A stretch of DNA of 64,000 bases, taken from contig JALXCZ010000049.1 of the NCBI GenBank assembly GCA_026990595.1, forward strand, positions 39,655 to 103,654, written 5' to 3'. The notes beneath the pieces are model-generated. The model did no database searches, had not been told where the DNA came from, and worked only from the letters and a program-made list of their open reading frames with translations. Below are positions 34,128-42,263 of the stretch, piece after piece (positions within the stretch are counted from its first letter, which is position 1; every line of letters starts with the position of its first letter). Source of the DNA: Sulfurovum sp. GTDB lineage: Bacteria > Campylobacterota > Campylobacteria > Campylobacterales > Sulfurovaceae. The translations under genes and the position numbers were made by a program.

Positions 34128-35327
34128 TCATCCAAAAAGTAATACGCTAACTTTATCACCAATCTCTTTGGAAGTATCATCTTCTGAAGTCACCAAAAGT
34201 GCAACATTACCAAGCATATTTGTAAGGATGGCAGAGGAACCTACTTTTTTACCTTCAAAGTCTACGTAATACTCACCCTGAAAAAGTGTTATATTACAAG
34301 CAGTATATTCTGCTTTTTTAGCACGCTTCACAAAAGGTTCTTTGAGTTTGGCTTTGACAGTATGCAGGGCTGATTTACCTTGCTGGAATTTTTCTATCAA
34401 CGGTATCAGGTAAAGCAGTGCTGTGACGGTAGAGGAGTAGGCGAATCCCGGTAGCCCTATAATGAATTTATCCTCTTTTTTCGCTACCATAATATGCTGT
34501 CCGGGTTTGATACGTACCCCCTTAAAGACAACATCACAGCCAAGTTCGCGGATGACATCTTTGACAAAGTCAAAGTCACCTACACTCACACCCCCTGTAG
34601 TCACTACGATATCACTCTTCTCAAGTGCATCAGAAATAGCAGTAGTAATACTTGCCTTATCATCCTTAATACACCCTAACTGCATAGGTGTACCATCATA
34701 TTTTTTAACGATCGCTTCTAAAATGTAGTTATTGGATGAGCGTATCTGGGCATCATTGGTCTGCTCAACACCCAGTTCAAGTAATTCAGAACCAGTTGAA
34801 AGTATAGCAACAGTAGGCTTTTCATAGACAAGTACATTGGCAATATTCAAGCTTGCCATCACACCTATCTGAGGAAAGTCTATTTTGGTACCTTTTGAAA
34901 TAAGTAACTTCCCTTTGGCATAATTCTCTCCCACTTCGCGTACAGAGAAACCTTGGGGAACCTCTTCTTTAATGATGATCTCATCACCTTCTACCTCTAC
35001 ATTCTCTATAGGAATAAGTGTATCTGCCCCATGAGGCATAAGTGAACCGGTAAATGTTTTAATGCAGGTTCCCCCTATCACATCTTCTTTTAGCGCAGAA
35101 CCAGCAGGGTTGATACTGGCGAGCTTCAGTCTCCCTATTGCCATATCATCATAATTGATCGCGTAACCGTCCATCGCAGAGGTAGGAAACTCCGGAGAGT
35201 TGTGGTCAGCGATGATATCTTCTGCCAGCACATACCCTAATGCATCTACAAGGTAGAGTTTTTTTGTTTTACAGTTATTTATCTCTAAATTTTCTATCAT
35301 TTGGATAGATTTATCAAAATGCATCAT
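34128..35327 (-). CDS. moeA: Molybdopterin molybdotransferase
   Basis: Inserts molybdate into adenylylated molybdopterin in the last step of Mo-cofactor synthesis. 399 residues with the MoeA layout: SPEFPTSAMDGYAI near the N-terminus, the MoCF-binding core TTGGVSVGDFDFVKDV and KPGQHIMVAKK, and GLPGFAYSSTVTALLYL in place of the usual GLPGNPVS. The C-terminal domain is short but complete. It overlaps the end of moaE by 4 bases (ATGA), in a moaD-moaE-moeA operon. Two adjacent ATGs at 35327 and 35324 are possible starts. Confidence 0.95.
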   Translation of the reverse strand: MMHFDKSIQMIENLEINNCKTKKLYLVDALGYVLAEDIIADHNSPEFPTSAMDGYAINYDDMAIGRLKLASINPAGSALKEDVIGGTCIKTFTGSLMPHGADTLIPIENVEVEGDEIIIKEEVPQGFSVREVGENYAKGKLLISKGTKIDFPQIGVMASLNIANVLVYEKPTVAILSTGSELLELGVEQTNDAQIRSSNNYILEAIVKKYDGTPMQLGCIKDDKASITTAISDALEKSDIVVTTGGVSVGDFDFVKDVIRELGCDVVFKGVRIKPGQHIMVAKKEDKFIIGLPGFAYSSTVTALLYLIPLIEKFQQGKSALHTVKAKLKEPFVKRAKKAEYTACNITLFQGEYYVDFEGKKVGSSAILTNMLGNVALLVTSEDDTSKEIGDKVSVLLFG

Positions 35328-35758
35328 GCTAATAATCCTGCTCCATTCATTGCTGTACTTCTATCGGCTGCGTAAATACGCTCACCATTTTTCACATCAT
35401 ATTTCCAGATAGGCGCATTGGCTTTAAAGTCTTCGACAAACGCATCTATAAGCTCCAAAGCCACCCTGCGCTTAGGCGAAAATACTGCCGATACATACGA
35501 AGAGGTATGCACAGGTACATCCCCTACAGAATGTGCCATCTTTACTACTGCTCCTAATGCTTTGGCTTTTTCTTGCCATGCATCAAACCATGCTTTAAGT
35601 ACAGGCTCATAAATGTCAAAACTCAGTGCCTCTATATCATCCTCTGCACGGATCGTACCTACAAAAGGGATATACGCACCATAGTTTGACTCAGCTTGTT
35701 CATCGAGCCATCTGCCAAATATCTCTTTGGCATCGAGTGGTCCATTATAGAGTTCCAC
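35324..35758 (-). CDS. moaE: Molybdopterin synthase catalytic subunit
   Basis: Large subunit of MPT synthase, which adds two sulfurs carried by MoaD to cyclic pyranopterin. The start chosen is GTG 35758 (VELYNGPLDAKEIF), with GGAGGCTAGCC correctly spaced; it gives about 144 residues. A GTG 15 bases upstream overlaps the end of moaD and is less likely. GAYIPFVGTIRAEDD, HSVGDVP and SPKRRVALELIDAFVEDFK match the family; KYDVKNGERIY holds the MoaD C-terminus-binding lysines. Confidence 0.93.
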   Translation of the reverse strand: MELYNGPLDAKEIFGRWLDEQAESNYGAYIPFVGTIRAEDDIEALSFDIYEPVLKAWFDAWQEKAKALGAVVKMAHSVGDVPVHTSSYVSAVFSPKRRVALELIDAFVEDFKANAPIWKYDVKNGERIYAADRSTAMNGAGLLA

Positions 35759-35760
35759 GG

Positions 35761-35982
35761 CTAGCCTCCACACACAGGTGGCAAGATAGAAACTCTATCT
35801 CCATCTTTAAGTGCAGTATTTAAGTCATTTACCATAGTATCATTTAATGCTACAGCACATTTATCTAGCCAATGGCTTAATGTACTATCTTCTTTTAACT
35901 TAGATGCAACATCTGCAAGTGTGTTTGCATCCATCTCTAGTGGTGCTTTACCTATGGGACCTAAAAATTCAACTTTTATCAT
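35761..35982 (-). CDS. moaD: Molybdopterin synthase sulfur carrier subunit
   Basis: 73-residue ubiquitin-like protein ending in the required di-glycine (ILPPVCGG), which is adenylylated and thiocarboxylated before sulfur transfer. It begins MIKVEFLGPIGKAPLEM and has DRVSILPPVCGG at the end. First gene of the moaD-moaE-moeA operon; the stop codon is 3 bases from the chosen moaE start. Confidence 0.94.
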   Translation of the reverse strand: MIKVEFLGPIGKAPLEMDANTLADVASKLKEDSTLSHWLDKCAVALNDTMVNDLNTALKDGDRVSILPPVCGG

Positions 35983-36052
35983 GGGATAATCCTTTACGCG
36001 ATTATAATTCTTGTTTGGTATAATACTGCTTAATAAATAAAGGGGTAAATGC

Positions 36053-36688
36053 GTGTTATTTGGAAGTATCAGCTATCTTAACCTCTTACCTTTTCAAGTT
36101 TTCTTAAAACGCTACATCTCGAACAATGCTGCCAGTATGTCCTATAGTCACAACCGTGCTGTTCCTTCTACTATCAATAAAGCTCTCAAACGTAGAGCTA
36201 TCCATGCAGCATTCATCTCATCGGTAGAATCACGTAAATGTAAGTGTACAGACTTGGGCATCATTGCCCATAAAAAAGTTTACTCCGTTCTACTACTTGA
36301 AGGCAAAAACCAAACAGACCCAGCGTCTGCTACATCTAACCAACTTGCCAATATACTTAACTTGCAAGGTAAAGTCCTTATAGGTGATGCCGCACTAAAA
36401 TACTACCTAGATGGAGGAGAAGGGTTAGATCTTGCCGAAGAGTGGTATAGCAAAACAGGTTTACCCTTCGTTTTTGCAAGACTCTGTTACAACAAACATG
36501 GAAAAAGTATAGAGAAACTAGCACATACTTTTGCCCAGACCAAAGTAAAAATACCCCAATACATTTTAAAACATGAAGCAAAGAAAAGAGGAATTACGCC
36601 TAAACAACTCATTTGGTATTTGGAACATATTTATTATAAACTGGATTGGAAAGCGAAGCTGTCGCTTAAAAAGTTTTTATCTGCGTAG
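36053..36688 (+). CDS. mqnA: Chorismate dehydratase (futalosine pathway)
   Basis: Produces 3-enolpyruvylbenzoate from chorismate, the first step of menaquinone synthesis by the futalosine route used in Campylobacterota. 211 residues starting FGSISYLNLLPFQVFLKRY, the MqnA signature, with RAIHAAFISSVESRKCK and GDAALKYYLDGG. A GTG start at 36053 with AAAGGGGTAAATGC is used; the ATG at 36049 is out of frame. It is somewhat shorter than many MqnA proteins, but close to Campylobacterota forms. Its TAG stop is part of the palindromic repeat at 36685. Confidence 0.85.
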   Translation: MLFGSISYLNLLPFQVFLKRYISNNAASMSYSHNRAVPSTINKALKRRAIHAAFISSVESRKCKCTDLGIIAHKKVYSVLLLEGKNQTDPASATSNQLANILNLQGKVLIGDAALKYYLDGGEGLDLAEEWYSKTGLPFVFARLCYNKHGKSIEKLAHTFAQTKVKIPQYILKHEAKKRGITPKQLIWYLEHIYYKLDWKAKLSLKKFLSA

Positions 36689-36777
36689 GGTGTTGTCCCA
36701 CGACAACACCTTTTATATAAATCCAAAAGATATTTTATTTTCCCATTAGTCGGTGTTGTAAGGGTACAACACCCTAC
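36685..36777. repeat. REP-like double hairpin bounded by GTAGGGTGTTGT / ACAACACCCTAC
   Basis: First hairpin GGTGTTGTC...GACAACACC (36689-36710), second GGTGTTGTA...TACAACACC (36752-36773), and perfect 12-base outer inverted ends. The 93-bp unit fills the convergent gap between mqnA, whose stop codon it contributes, and gltX, which ends 11 bases later. Same architecture as 34066-34126 with different stem sequences. Confidence 0.7.
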
Positions 36778-36788
36778 AAAAAACAAAT

Positions 36789-38180
36789 CTATTCTATCGT
36801 TGTTACAGCTCTCTCAATACGTGTAATCGTCTCATCCACACCCAAAATAGCCATCACTTCATCCATCCCTGCACCAGTCATACTTCCAAGCAGACTGACA
36901 CGAAGCGGCATACCGATCTTTCCGAAACCTATCTCTTTGTCTGCTACAAGCTTCTCCATTACTGCATGGCAGTCAGATGGCAGATGCAACGGTTTCTCCC
37001 AGGTTTGAAGCATTGCAATGAAGTCTGTGAGTATGGCTTTCGCATCACCTTTGAACGCTTTTTTCACTGCTTTCTCATCATAGGCTTTCGGGGCATGGAG
37101 AATAAGATTGATCTGGTTAGAGAGCTCAACCAGTGTCTTTCCACGCTCTTTGGTTGCATCTAAAAGCATTTCCAACTTATCATGCCCGGCAATATCCACA
37201 CCAAAATCCTTTAGCATCTCTGCCAATTTTTCGTTGGAAGTGTTCTTAATATAGTGGGCATTGAGCCAAAGGAGTTTGTCTAAGTTGTAGTTAGAGGAAC
37301 TCTTGTTAATGTCATTTGGGTCAAAGAGGTTTATCATCTCTTCCAGGCTAAATATCTCTTGATCCCCATGACTCCACCCAAGACGCACAAGGAAGTTTAG
37401 CAGTGCCTCCGGCAGGTAGCCCATAGTCTTATACTCCATCACATCGGTTGCACCGTCACGTTTGGAGAGTTTTTTACCCTGTTCATTGTTGATCATCGCT
37501 ACATGGTAGAAGTTTGGTATTTTAAAGCCCAGTGCATTATAAACAACAATCTGCTTAGGGGTATTGTAAAGATGGTCATCACCGCGTATGACATCCGTAA
37601 GCCCCATAAGCGCATCATCAATCGCTACAACAAAGTTGTAAGTAGGACTTCCGTCTGCACGTGCGATGACAAAATCATCCACCTCCTTGGCATCCACAGA
37701 GAACTCACCTTTGACACCATCCACAAAAGAGATACGCCCTTCTTGCGGTGCCTTAATACGGATAACAGGGGCAATACCCTCTGGAGGCGTACCTGTAAAA
37801 TCACGGTAACGCCCATCATAACGCGTACGCTCTTTTTTTGCCATCTGCTCTTCACGAAGTGCGGCAAGTTCTTCTTTGGACATATAACACTTATAGGCTT
37901 TACCCTCTTCTAGGAGTTGGTCAATGTATGTTTTATATAAATCAAATCGTTTGGATTGGTAGACCACCTCCCCATCATGACTCATACCCACCCACTCAAA
38001 GGCTTTTAAGATGGCATCTTTTGCCTCTTCGGAATTTCTTGCCATATCTGTATCTTCGATACGAAGTAGGAACTTTCCGTTGTTATGCTTAGCTGTCAAC
38101 CAGGAAAAAAGTGCGGTTCTGAGACCACCAATATGTAAATACCCTGTAGGAGAGGGTGCAAAACGTGTAACTGTAGACAT
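36789..38180 (-). CDS. gltX: Glutamyl-tRNA synthetase
   Basis: Class I aminoacyl-tRNA synthetase charging tRNA-Glu (and tRNA-Gln in organisms using GatCAB). 463 residues. RFAPSPTGYLHIGGLRTALF carries the HIGH motif, KLSKRDGATDVMEY the KMSKS-like motif, and RADGSPTYNFVVAIDD and GDDHLYNTPKQIVVY are family-specific. Campylobacterota often have two gltX paralogues; this one cannot be assigned as discriminating or non-discriminating from the sequence alone. Confidence 0.95.
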   Translation of the reverse strand: MSTVTRFAPSPTGYLHIGGLRTALFSWLTAKHNNGKFLLRIEDTDMARNSEEAKDAILKAFEWVGMSHDGEVVYQSKRFDLYKTYIDQLLEEGKAYKCYMSKEELAALREEQMAKKERTRYDGRYRDFTGTPPEGIAPVIRIKAPQEGRISFVDGVKGEFSVDAKEVDDFVIARADGSPTYNFVVAIDDALMGLTDVIRGDDHLYNTPKQIVVYNALGFKIPNFYHVAMINNEQGKKLSKRDGATDVMEYKTMGYLPEALLNFLVRLGWSHGDQEIFSLEEMINLFDPNDINKSSSNYNLDKLLWLNAHYIKNTSNEKLAEMLKDFGVDIAGHDKLEMLLDATKERGKTLVELSNQINLILHAPKAYDEKAVKKAFKGDAKAILTDFIAMLQTWEKPLHLPSDCHAVMEKLVADKEIGFGKIGMPLRVSLLGSMTGAGMDEVMAILGVDETITRIERAVTTIE

Positions 38181-38275
38181 ATCTATATACCTTATAATAA
38201 ATTATGTGATTGTATCTAAAATGTGGTTAAGGAGGATTTTGTTTGTTTTTTTATTGCTGTATTTTAATAGTTTGC

Positions 38276-38308
38276 GACAGGCGGTGTCATTATTTAACAC
38301 CCCCCTAC
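38276..38308. repeat. Partial REP-like hairpin (GGTGT/ACACC ... CCCTACA)
   Basis: GGTGT-cattattta-ACACC followed by CCCCCTACA between gltX and the ComEA-like gene. The ending matches the outer end of the two complete double-hairpin elements at 34066 and 36685, so this is probably a decayed or half copy. Confidence 0.45.
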
Positions 38309-38312
38309 ATGA

Positions 38313-38744
38313 CTAGTTCTTCTTTTTAGACTTTGTTTTTTTCGTTTTCTTTGCTTTAGTCTTTTTTGTTTTAGTTTTTTTTGTCTTCTTCTTTAACTCT
38401 TTTTTCTTCTCATCCATAGATTTTATTTTACGTTTTTTAGTCGTTTTTTCTGCTTTTTCTTTCTTCTCTTTTTTTGCTTTTGATTTTGTTTTTTTATGCT
38501 TCTTCTCAGCTTTTTCTTTCACATCTTTTTTCTTTTTGGAAACTCTTTTCTTCGTGGTTTTTTTCACTTTTTTTACATCTGCTGCTGACTTTACATCATT
38601 CTTAATATTCGCTGCTGTCTGCTCACCGATCCCGTTGATCTCCATAAGTTCTGCTTTTGATGCCGAATTCAATTTACTCAAACTCATACCGAACAGTGTG
38701 CTTGTAGCAAGTACCAGAAATCCCATAATCACTTTCTTTAACAT
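38313..38744 (-). CDS. Exported ComEA-like helix-hairpin-helix protein with lysine-rich tail
   Basis: 143 residues. A signal peptide (MLKKVIMGFLVLATSTLFG) leads into a single helix-hairpin-helix motif (LNSASKAELMEINGIGEQTA), as in ComEA-type DNA-binding proteins. The remaining two thirds is almost entirely lysine, threonine and glutamate repeats (KKKDVKEKAEKKHKKTKSKA and similar). It could bind DNA or polyanions in the periplasm; competence is inferred only from the HhH. The T-rich low-complexity stretch on the plus strand is this tail, not a repeat element. GGAAGAAGA precedes the ATG. Confidence 0.75.
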   Translation of the reverse strand: MLKKVIMGFLVLATSTLFGMSLSKLNSASKAELMEINGIGEQTAANIKNDVKSAADVKKVKKTTKKRVSKKKKDVKEKAEKKHKKTKSKAKKEKKEKAEKTTKKRKIKSMDEKKKELKKKTKKTKTKKTKAKKTKKTKSKKKN

Positions 38745-38778
38745 TCTTCTTCCTTTAAATTAAATTTAGATGAGAAGA

Positions 38779-40560
38779 TTATAGCAAATCTTCTCTTGTG
38801 AATTCAGGCACGATCTTCTGCAGTGCCTTAACCTTATCTTCAGCCTTTAATAATACTTCAATATCGTGAGTTAATTGTGTAATATCGTACACAGTAGGTC
38901 TGGTGATGAAAATGGAGCTGTATTTCGTTTTCTGCTCACTCTCATCCAATAAAAGTTCTTCATAAAGCTTTTCTCCAGGTCGTAAACCTATAAACGCTAT
39001 GTCAATTTCATCTTCCTTCCCATAAAGTCGTATCATCTGGCGTGCAAGATCAAGGATCTTGACCGGTTCACCCATATCTAAAATAAAAAGTTCTCCGCCT
39101 TTTGCTATGGCAGCAGTCTGCAATACCAACTTACATGCCTCAGGAATGAGCATGAAATAACGGGTGATCTCAGGATGTGTTACTGTCACAGGTCCTCCCT
39201 CTTCTATCTGCTGTTTGAACTTTGGTATCACCGAACCGCTTGATCCCAATACATTCCCAAACCTTACAGCTACAATCTCTGTTTTTTTACTCTCAACATT
39301 CTGTGCATAAAGTTCAGTGACACGTTTTGTTGCACCCATAACATTGGTAGGACGAACCGCCTTGTCCGTAGAGATGATAACCACTTTTTGTACCCCATAC
39401 TTTATACTGACATCCATCACCACCTTCGAGCCTACAACATTATTATAAACCGCTGTTTCCTGATTTGATTCACATACAGGTACATGTTTATAAGCAGCGG
39501 CATGTATCACGATATCTGGTTTAGCTGTTTCAAATATCTTCTCAAGCAGAGTTCTGTTTGTGATATTTAAAAGTTTTAAAGTCGTATTTGGAAGCTGTTC
39601 TCCTATCTGGTACAGATTGTATTCACTGTGATCTACCAGTGTCAATGCTGCTGCACCGAATTTTTCACACTGTTTTGCAATTTCGGAACCGATACTCCCA
39701 CCGGCTCCGGTAATAAGTATTTTTTTGGCTTTAATAAAATTTTCAATCACTTCCAGATCAAGATCTTTGGGATGGCGTGCCAAGAGATCTTCAATAGAGA
39801 GATCTTCCAGTTTTTCATGTTCAGAGCCAAGGAGCTTTACCTGTTTGATCTCCTTTATTCCTATCCTATTCAGTCTGTCTGCTATTTTTTTTAGTATATC
39901 TGAAGAGAGTTTTTCCGTTACAATAGCTGATACAATCTCTTTGCTTTGTACGATCTCTTCCAAGCTTTTTTCATGATAGACACGCACATTACTGATGTAT
40001 GCATCCGTGACTGTTTCATCTTTATCCAATGAAACAATTGCAACCGGATAATAATCGATCTCATTTTTTAAAGCACTTTGGATGATCGTATCTGTTTTAC
40101 TGTTAACCCCGATGATCAATGTAGGTTTGACAAACTCCCGTACGACACCTTCTCTAAATAAACGCTTACTTGCCCGTAATCCACCAAGAACGATGAGCGA
40201 TAAAAAGAAATCGATCACAATCACAGAACGGGGAAATGGACTGAACTCTTCTCTAAATAAAAAATAAATCATACTGAACGTCACATAAGCCAGAATATGT
40301 GCCTTAATCATATTTTTGGTATCAAAAAAACCAAAAAAACGCCATACGATCTGATAATTTCTTAGGATGACCAAAAAAAAGATCTTTAAAGAGACTAATA
40401 CACCAAAAGTCAACCAGAATGAATGCCAGAAAGATTCCGGAATATGAAAATTAAAACGCAGATTATAAGCAAAAAACAACGTTGACAAAGAGAGAATAAA
40501 GTCTGCAATAATAAAAAAGGCTTTTCGTTTAAATGAGGTTGGTCGAAGCAGTTGTTTCAT
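38779..40560 (-). CDS. pglF: UDP-GlcNAc C4,6-dehydratase, PglF type
   Basis: First step of UDP-bacillosamine synthesis. 593 residues: four N-terminal membrane helices (ending near residue 110), a regulatory Rossmann region, and the SDR dehydratase domain with ITGAGGSIGSEIAKQCEKFG and HAAAYKHVPVCESN. The expected YxxxK tyrosine is replaced by methionine (ISTDKAVRPTNVMGATKR), as in C. jejuni PglF. Length equals the Campylobacter protein. It is the last gene of the glycosylation operon and overlaps pglE by one base (TAATG). Confidence 0.93.
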   Translation of the reverse strand: MKQLLRPTSFKRKAFFIIADFILSLSTLFFAYNLRFNFHIPESFWHSFWLTFGVLVSLKIFFLVILRNYQIVWRFFGFFDTKNMIKAHILAYVTFSMIYFLFREEFSPFPRSVIVIDFFLSLIVLGGLRASKRLFREGVVREFVKPTLIIGVNSKTDTIIQSALKNEIDYYPVAIVSLDKDETVTDAYISNVRVYHEKSLEEIVQSKEIVSAIVTEKLSSDILKKIADRLNRIGIKEIKQVKLLGSEHEKLEDLSIEDLLARHPKDLDLEVIENFIKAKKILITGAGGSIGSEIAKQCEKFGAAALTLVDHSEYNLYQIGEQLPNTTLKLLNITNRTLLEKIFETAKPDIVIHAAAYKHVPVCESNQETAVYNNVVGSKVVMDVSIKYGVQKVVIISTDKAVRPTNVMGATKRVTELYAQNVESKKTEIVAVRFGNVLGSSGSVIPKFKQQIEEGGPVTVTHPEITRYFMLIPEACKLVLQTAAIAKGGELFILDMGEPVKILDLARQMIRLYGKEDEIDIAFIGLRPGEKLYEELLLDESEQKTKYSSIFITRPTVYDITQLTHDIEVLLKAEDKVKALQKIVPEFTREDLL

Positions 40561-41657
40561 TACAAGACCCTTTTTACGACATCACATATACGATAGACAT
40601 CTTCATCATGCATGCTAGAACCGCTTGGCAGACAGATACCCTGTTCAAATAGTTTTTGGCATGTACCGTCTTCTGTTACCCGGGCATCTTTAAACAATGG
40701 CTGCATATGCATCGGTTTCCATAATGGTCTGCTCTCTATATTTTCTTTCTCTAGCGCTTCTATCAGTGTATTGGGGTCAGTATGTGTAAGAAGTGCGGTC
40801 GTTAACCAGCGGTTTCCTCTACTCTTCCCAATCTCAGGCATAAACATTATTTCATTTGTCTGCGAGAGTTCCTTTTCATAAAGTGCAAATATCTCTCTTC
40901 TTCTTTCTACTCGTTGTGACAATACTTCCATCTGTGCCACACCAATGGCTGCAAGTACATTGGACATACGGTAGTTATATCCAAACTCTTTATGCTCGTA
41001 ATACAAAAAGTCCTCTTTTGCCTGTGTGGAGAGAAATTTGGCTTTTTCTATCCATGCTTGATTGTCACTCACCAACATACCTCCACCTGAAGTAGTCAGT
41101 ATTTTATTGCCATTGAAAGAGTACACTGCCATATCTCCAAAAGTCCCACTCTGCTTGCCATCATAAGAAGCCCCTAAAGATTCTGCTGCATCTTCTATGA
41201 GGTAGATACCTTCTTCTTTACAGATTGCCATGATTTCATCCAGTTTACATACCTGCCCATACAGGTGTGTAACAATAAGTGCTTTAGGTTTTTTAGGCGC
41301 TTTGGCTATGGCTTCTTTGAGTAATACTGGTGAGATATTCCAGCTCTCATCACTGTCTACGAAGATCGGTTTGGCATTTTGGTAAAGTATAGCATTCACT
41401 GAGCCAATAAAAGTAAAACTCGAAGCCAAAACATAATCTCCCTCACCCACACCCAAGACCCGTAAAGCCAAATGCAAGCCAGCAGTGGCTGAAGAGAGTG
41501 CCAAAGCATTTAATGCTCCCGTATATGTTTTTATACTCTCTTCAAAACGATCTACAAATGTACCCAGAGGTGCGATATAGTTACTTTCAAATACTTCTGC
41601 GATATACTGCTGTTCCCTACCGCTCATATGGGGAGGGGAAAGAAAGATTTTATCCAT
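40560..41657 (-). CDS. pglE: UDP-4-amino-sugar aminotransferase, PglE type
   Basis: PLP-dependent DegT/DnrJ/EryC1/StrS aminotransferase that converts the PglF 4-keto sugar to UDP-4-amino-2-acetamido-trideoxyglucose. 365 residues closely follow C. jejuni PglE: LSPPHMSGREQQYIAEVFES, SNYIAPLGTFVDRFE, VLASSFTFIGSVNAI and YSFNGNKILTTSGGG with the PLP lysine in NGNK. The end GICLPSGSSMHDEDVY also matches. The usual next enzyme, acetyltransferase PglD, is not in this cluster. Confidence 0.93.
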   Translation of the reverse strand: MDKIFLSPPHMSGREQQYIAEVFESNYIAPLGTFVDRFEESIKTYTGALNALALSSATAGLHLALRVLGVGEGDYVLASSFTFIGSVNAILYQNAKPIFVDSDESWNISPVLLKEAIAKAPKKPKALIVTHLYGQVCKLDEIMAICKEEGIYLIEDAAESLGASYDGKQSGTFGDMAVYSFNGNKILTTSGGGMLVSDNQAWIEKAKFLSTQAKEDFLYYEHKEFGYNYRMSNVLAAIGVAQMEVLSQRVERRREIFALYEKELSQTNEIMFMPEIGKSRGNRWLTTALLTHTDPNTLIEALEKENIESRPLWKPMHMQPLFKDARVTEDGTCQKLFEQGICLPSGSSMHDEDVYRICDVVKRVL

Positions 41658-41663
41658 TATTCT

Positions 41664-42260
41664 TTATCCTGTTATTGTTCTGAGTATATATTCTATATCT
41701 TTTTTGAGTGACCACTCTTGCATATAGATTTTATTGATGTGTACTTTATCCGGCCATATAATTTCTTTATTATAGCATTCAGGATCCTTCTGTTTGGCTA
41801 AAAGTTCCTCTTCATTTCTATACTTCAAAGATGCCGGTCCTGTAATACCGGGACGGATTTCCAAGATCATTCTGTCTTCTCCTCTAAGTTTGTCGGCAAA
41901 GCCCGGGACATCAGGTCTCGGACCGACAAAACTCATAGAACCGAAGAGCACATTAAAAAGCTGGGGAAGCTCATCGATCTTATAACGGCGCATCAAAGTA
42001 CCGCTTTTAGTAATTCGACTATCTCCGCTGACGGTTACGGTACTCTCCATCCCGCTTATGGGTTTCATTGTTTTTAACTTATATACGCTAAAAGGCTTTC
42101 CTCTCCTGCCAATACGTGTTTGTATAAAAAGTCCGTTACTTTTTGTCTCTACTGAGGCGATGAACCAGGCAAAAAGCATCAGCCACCATGTCAAACCTAT
42201 ACCTACTACAGATAAACCTATATCAAAAAGTCGTTTGATCTGTCTGTCTGTACTGTTCAA
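41664..42260 (-). CDS. pglC: Initiating phosphoglycosyl transferase, PglC type
   Basis: Monotopic enzyme that moves a phospho-sugar from UDP to undecaprenyl phosphate, starting the lipid-linked glycan. 198 residues: reentrant membrane helix (LFDIGLSVVGIGLTWWLMLF), FSVYKLKTM, YKIDELPQLFNVLFGSMSFV (catalytic Asp-Glu) and GPRPDVPGF, then EIRPGITGPASLKYRNEE. The sequence is closer to general small Bac_transf proteins than to C. jejuni PglC, so its preference for bacillosamine is inferred from linkage to pglE/pglF. Translation starts at TTG, 3 bases after pglB. Confidence 0.85.
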   Translation of the reverse strand: MNSTDRQIKRLFDIGLSVVGIGLTWWLMLFAWFIASVETKSNGLFIQTRIGRRGKPFSVYKLKTMKPISGMESTVTVSGDSRITKSGTLMRRYKIDELPQLFNVLFGSMSFVGPRPDVPGFADKLRGEDRMILEIRPGITGPASLKYRNEEELLAKQKDPECYNKEIIWPDKVHINKIYMQEWSLKKDIEYILRTITG

Positions 42261-42263
42261 TAT

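Noticed and set aside
38330..38590. T-rich low-complexity stretch on the plus strand
   Set aside because: It is the lysine-rich tail of the ComEA-like gene read from the other strand, not a repeat element.
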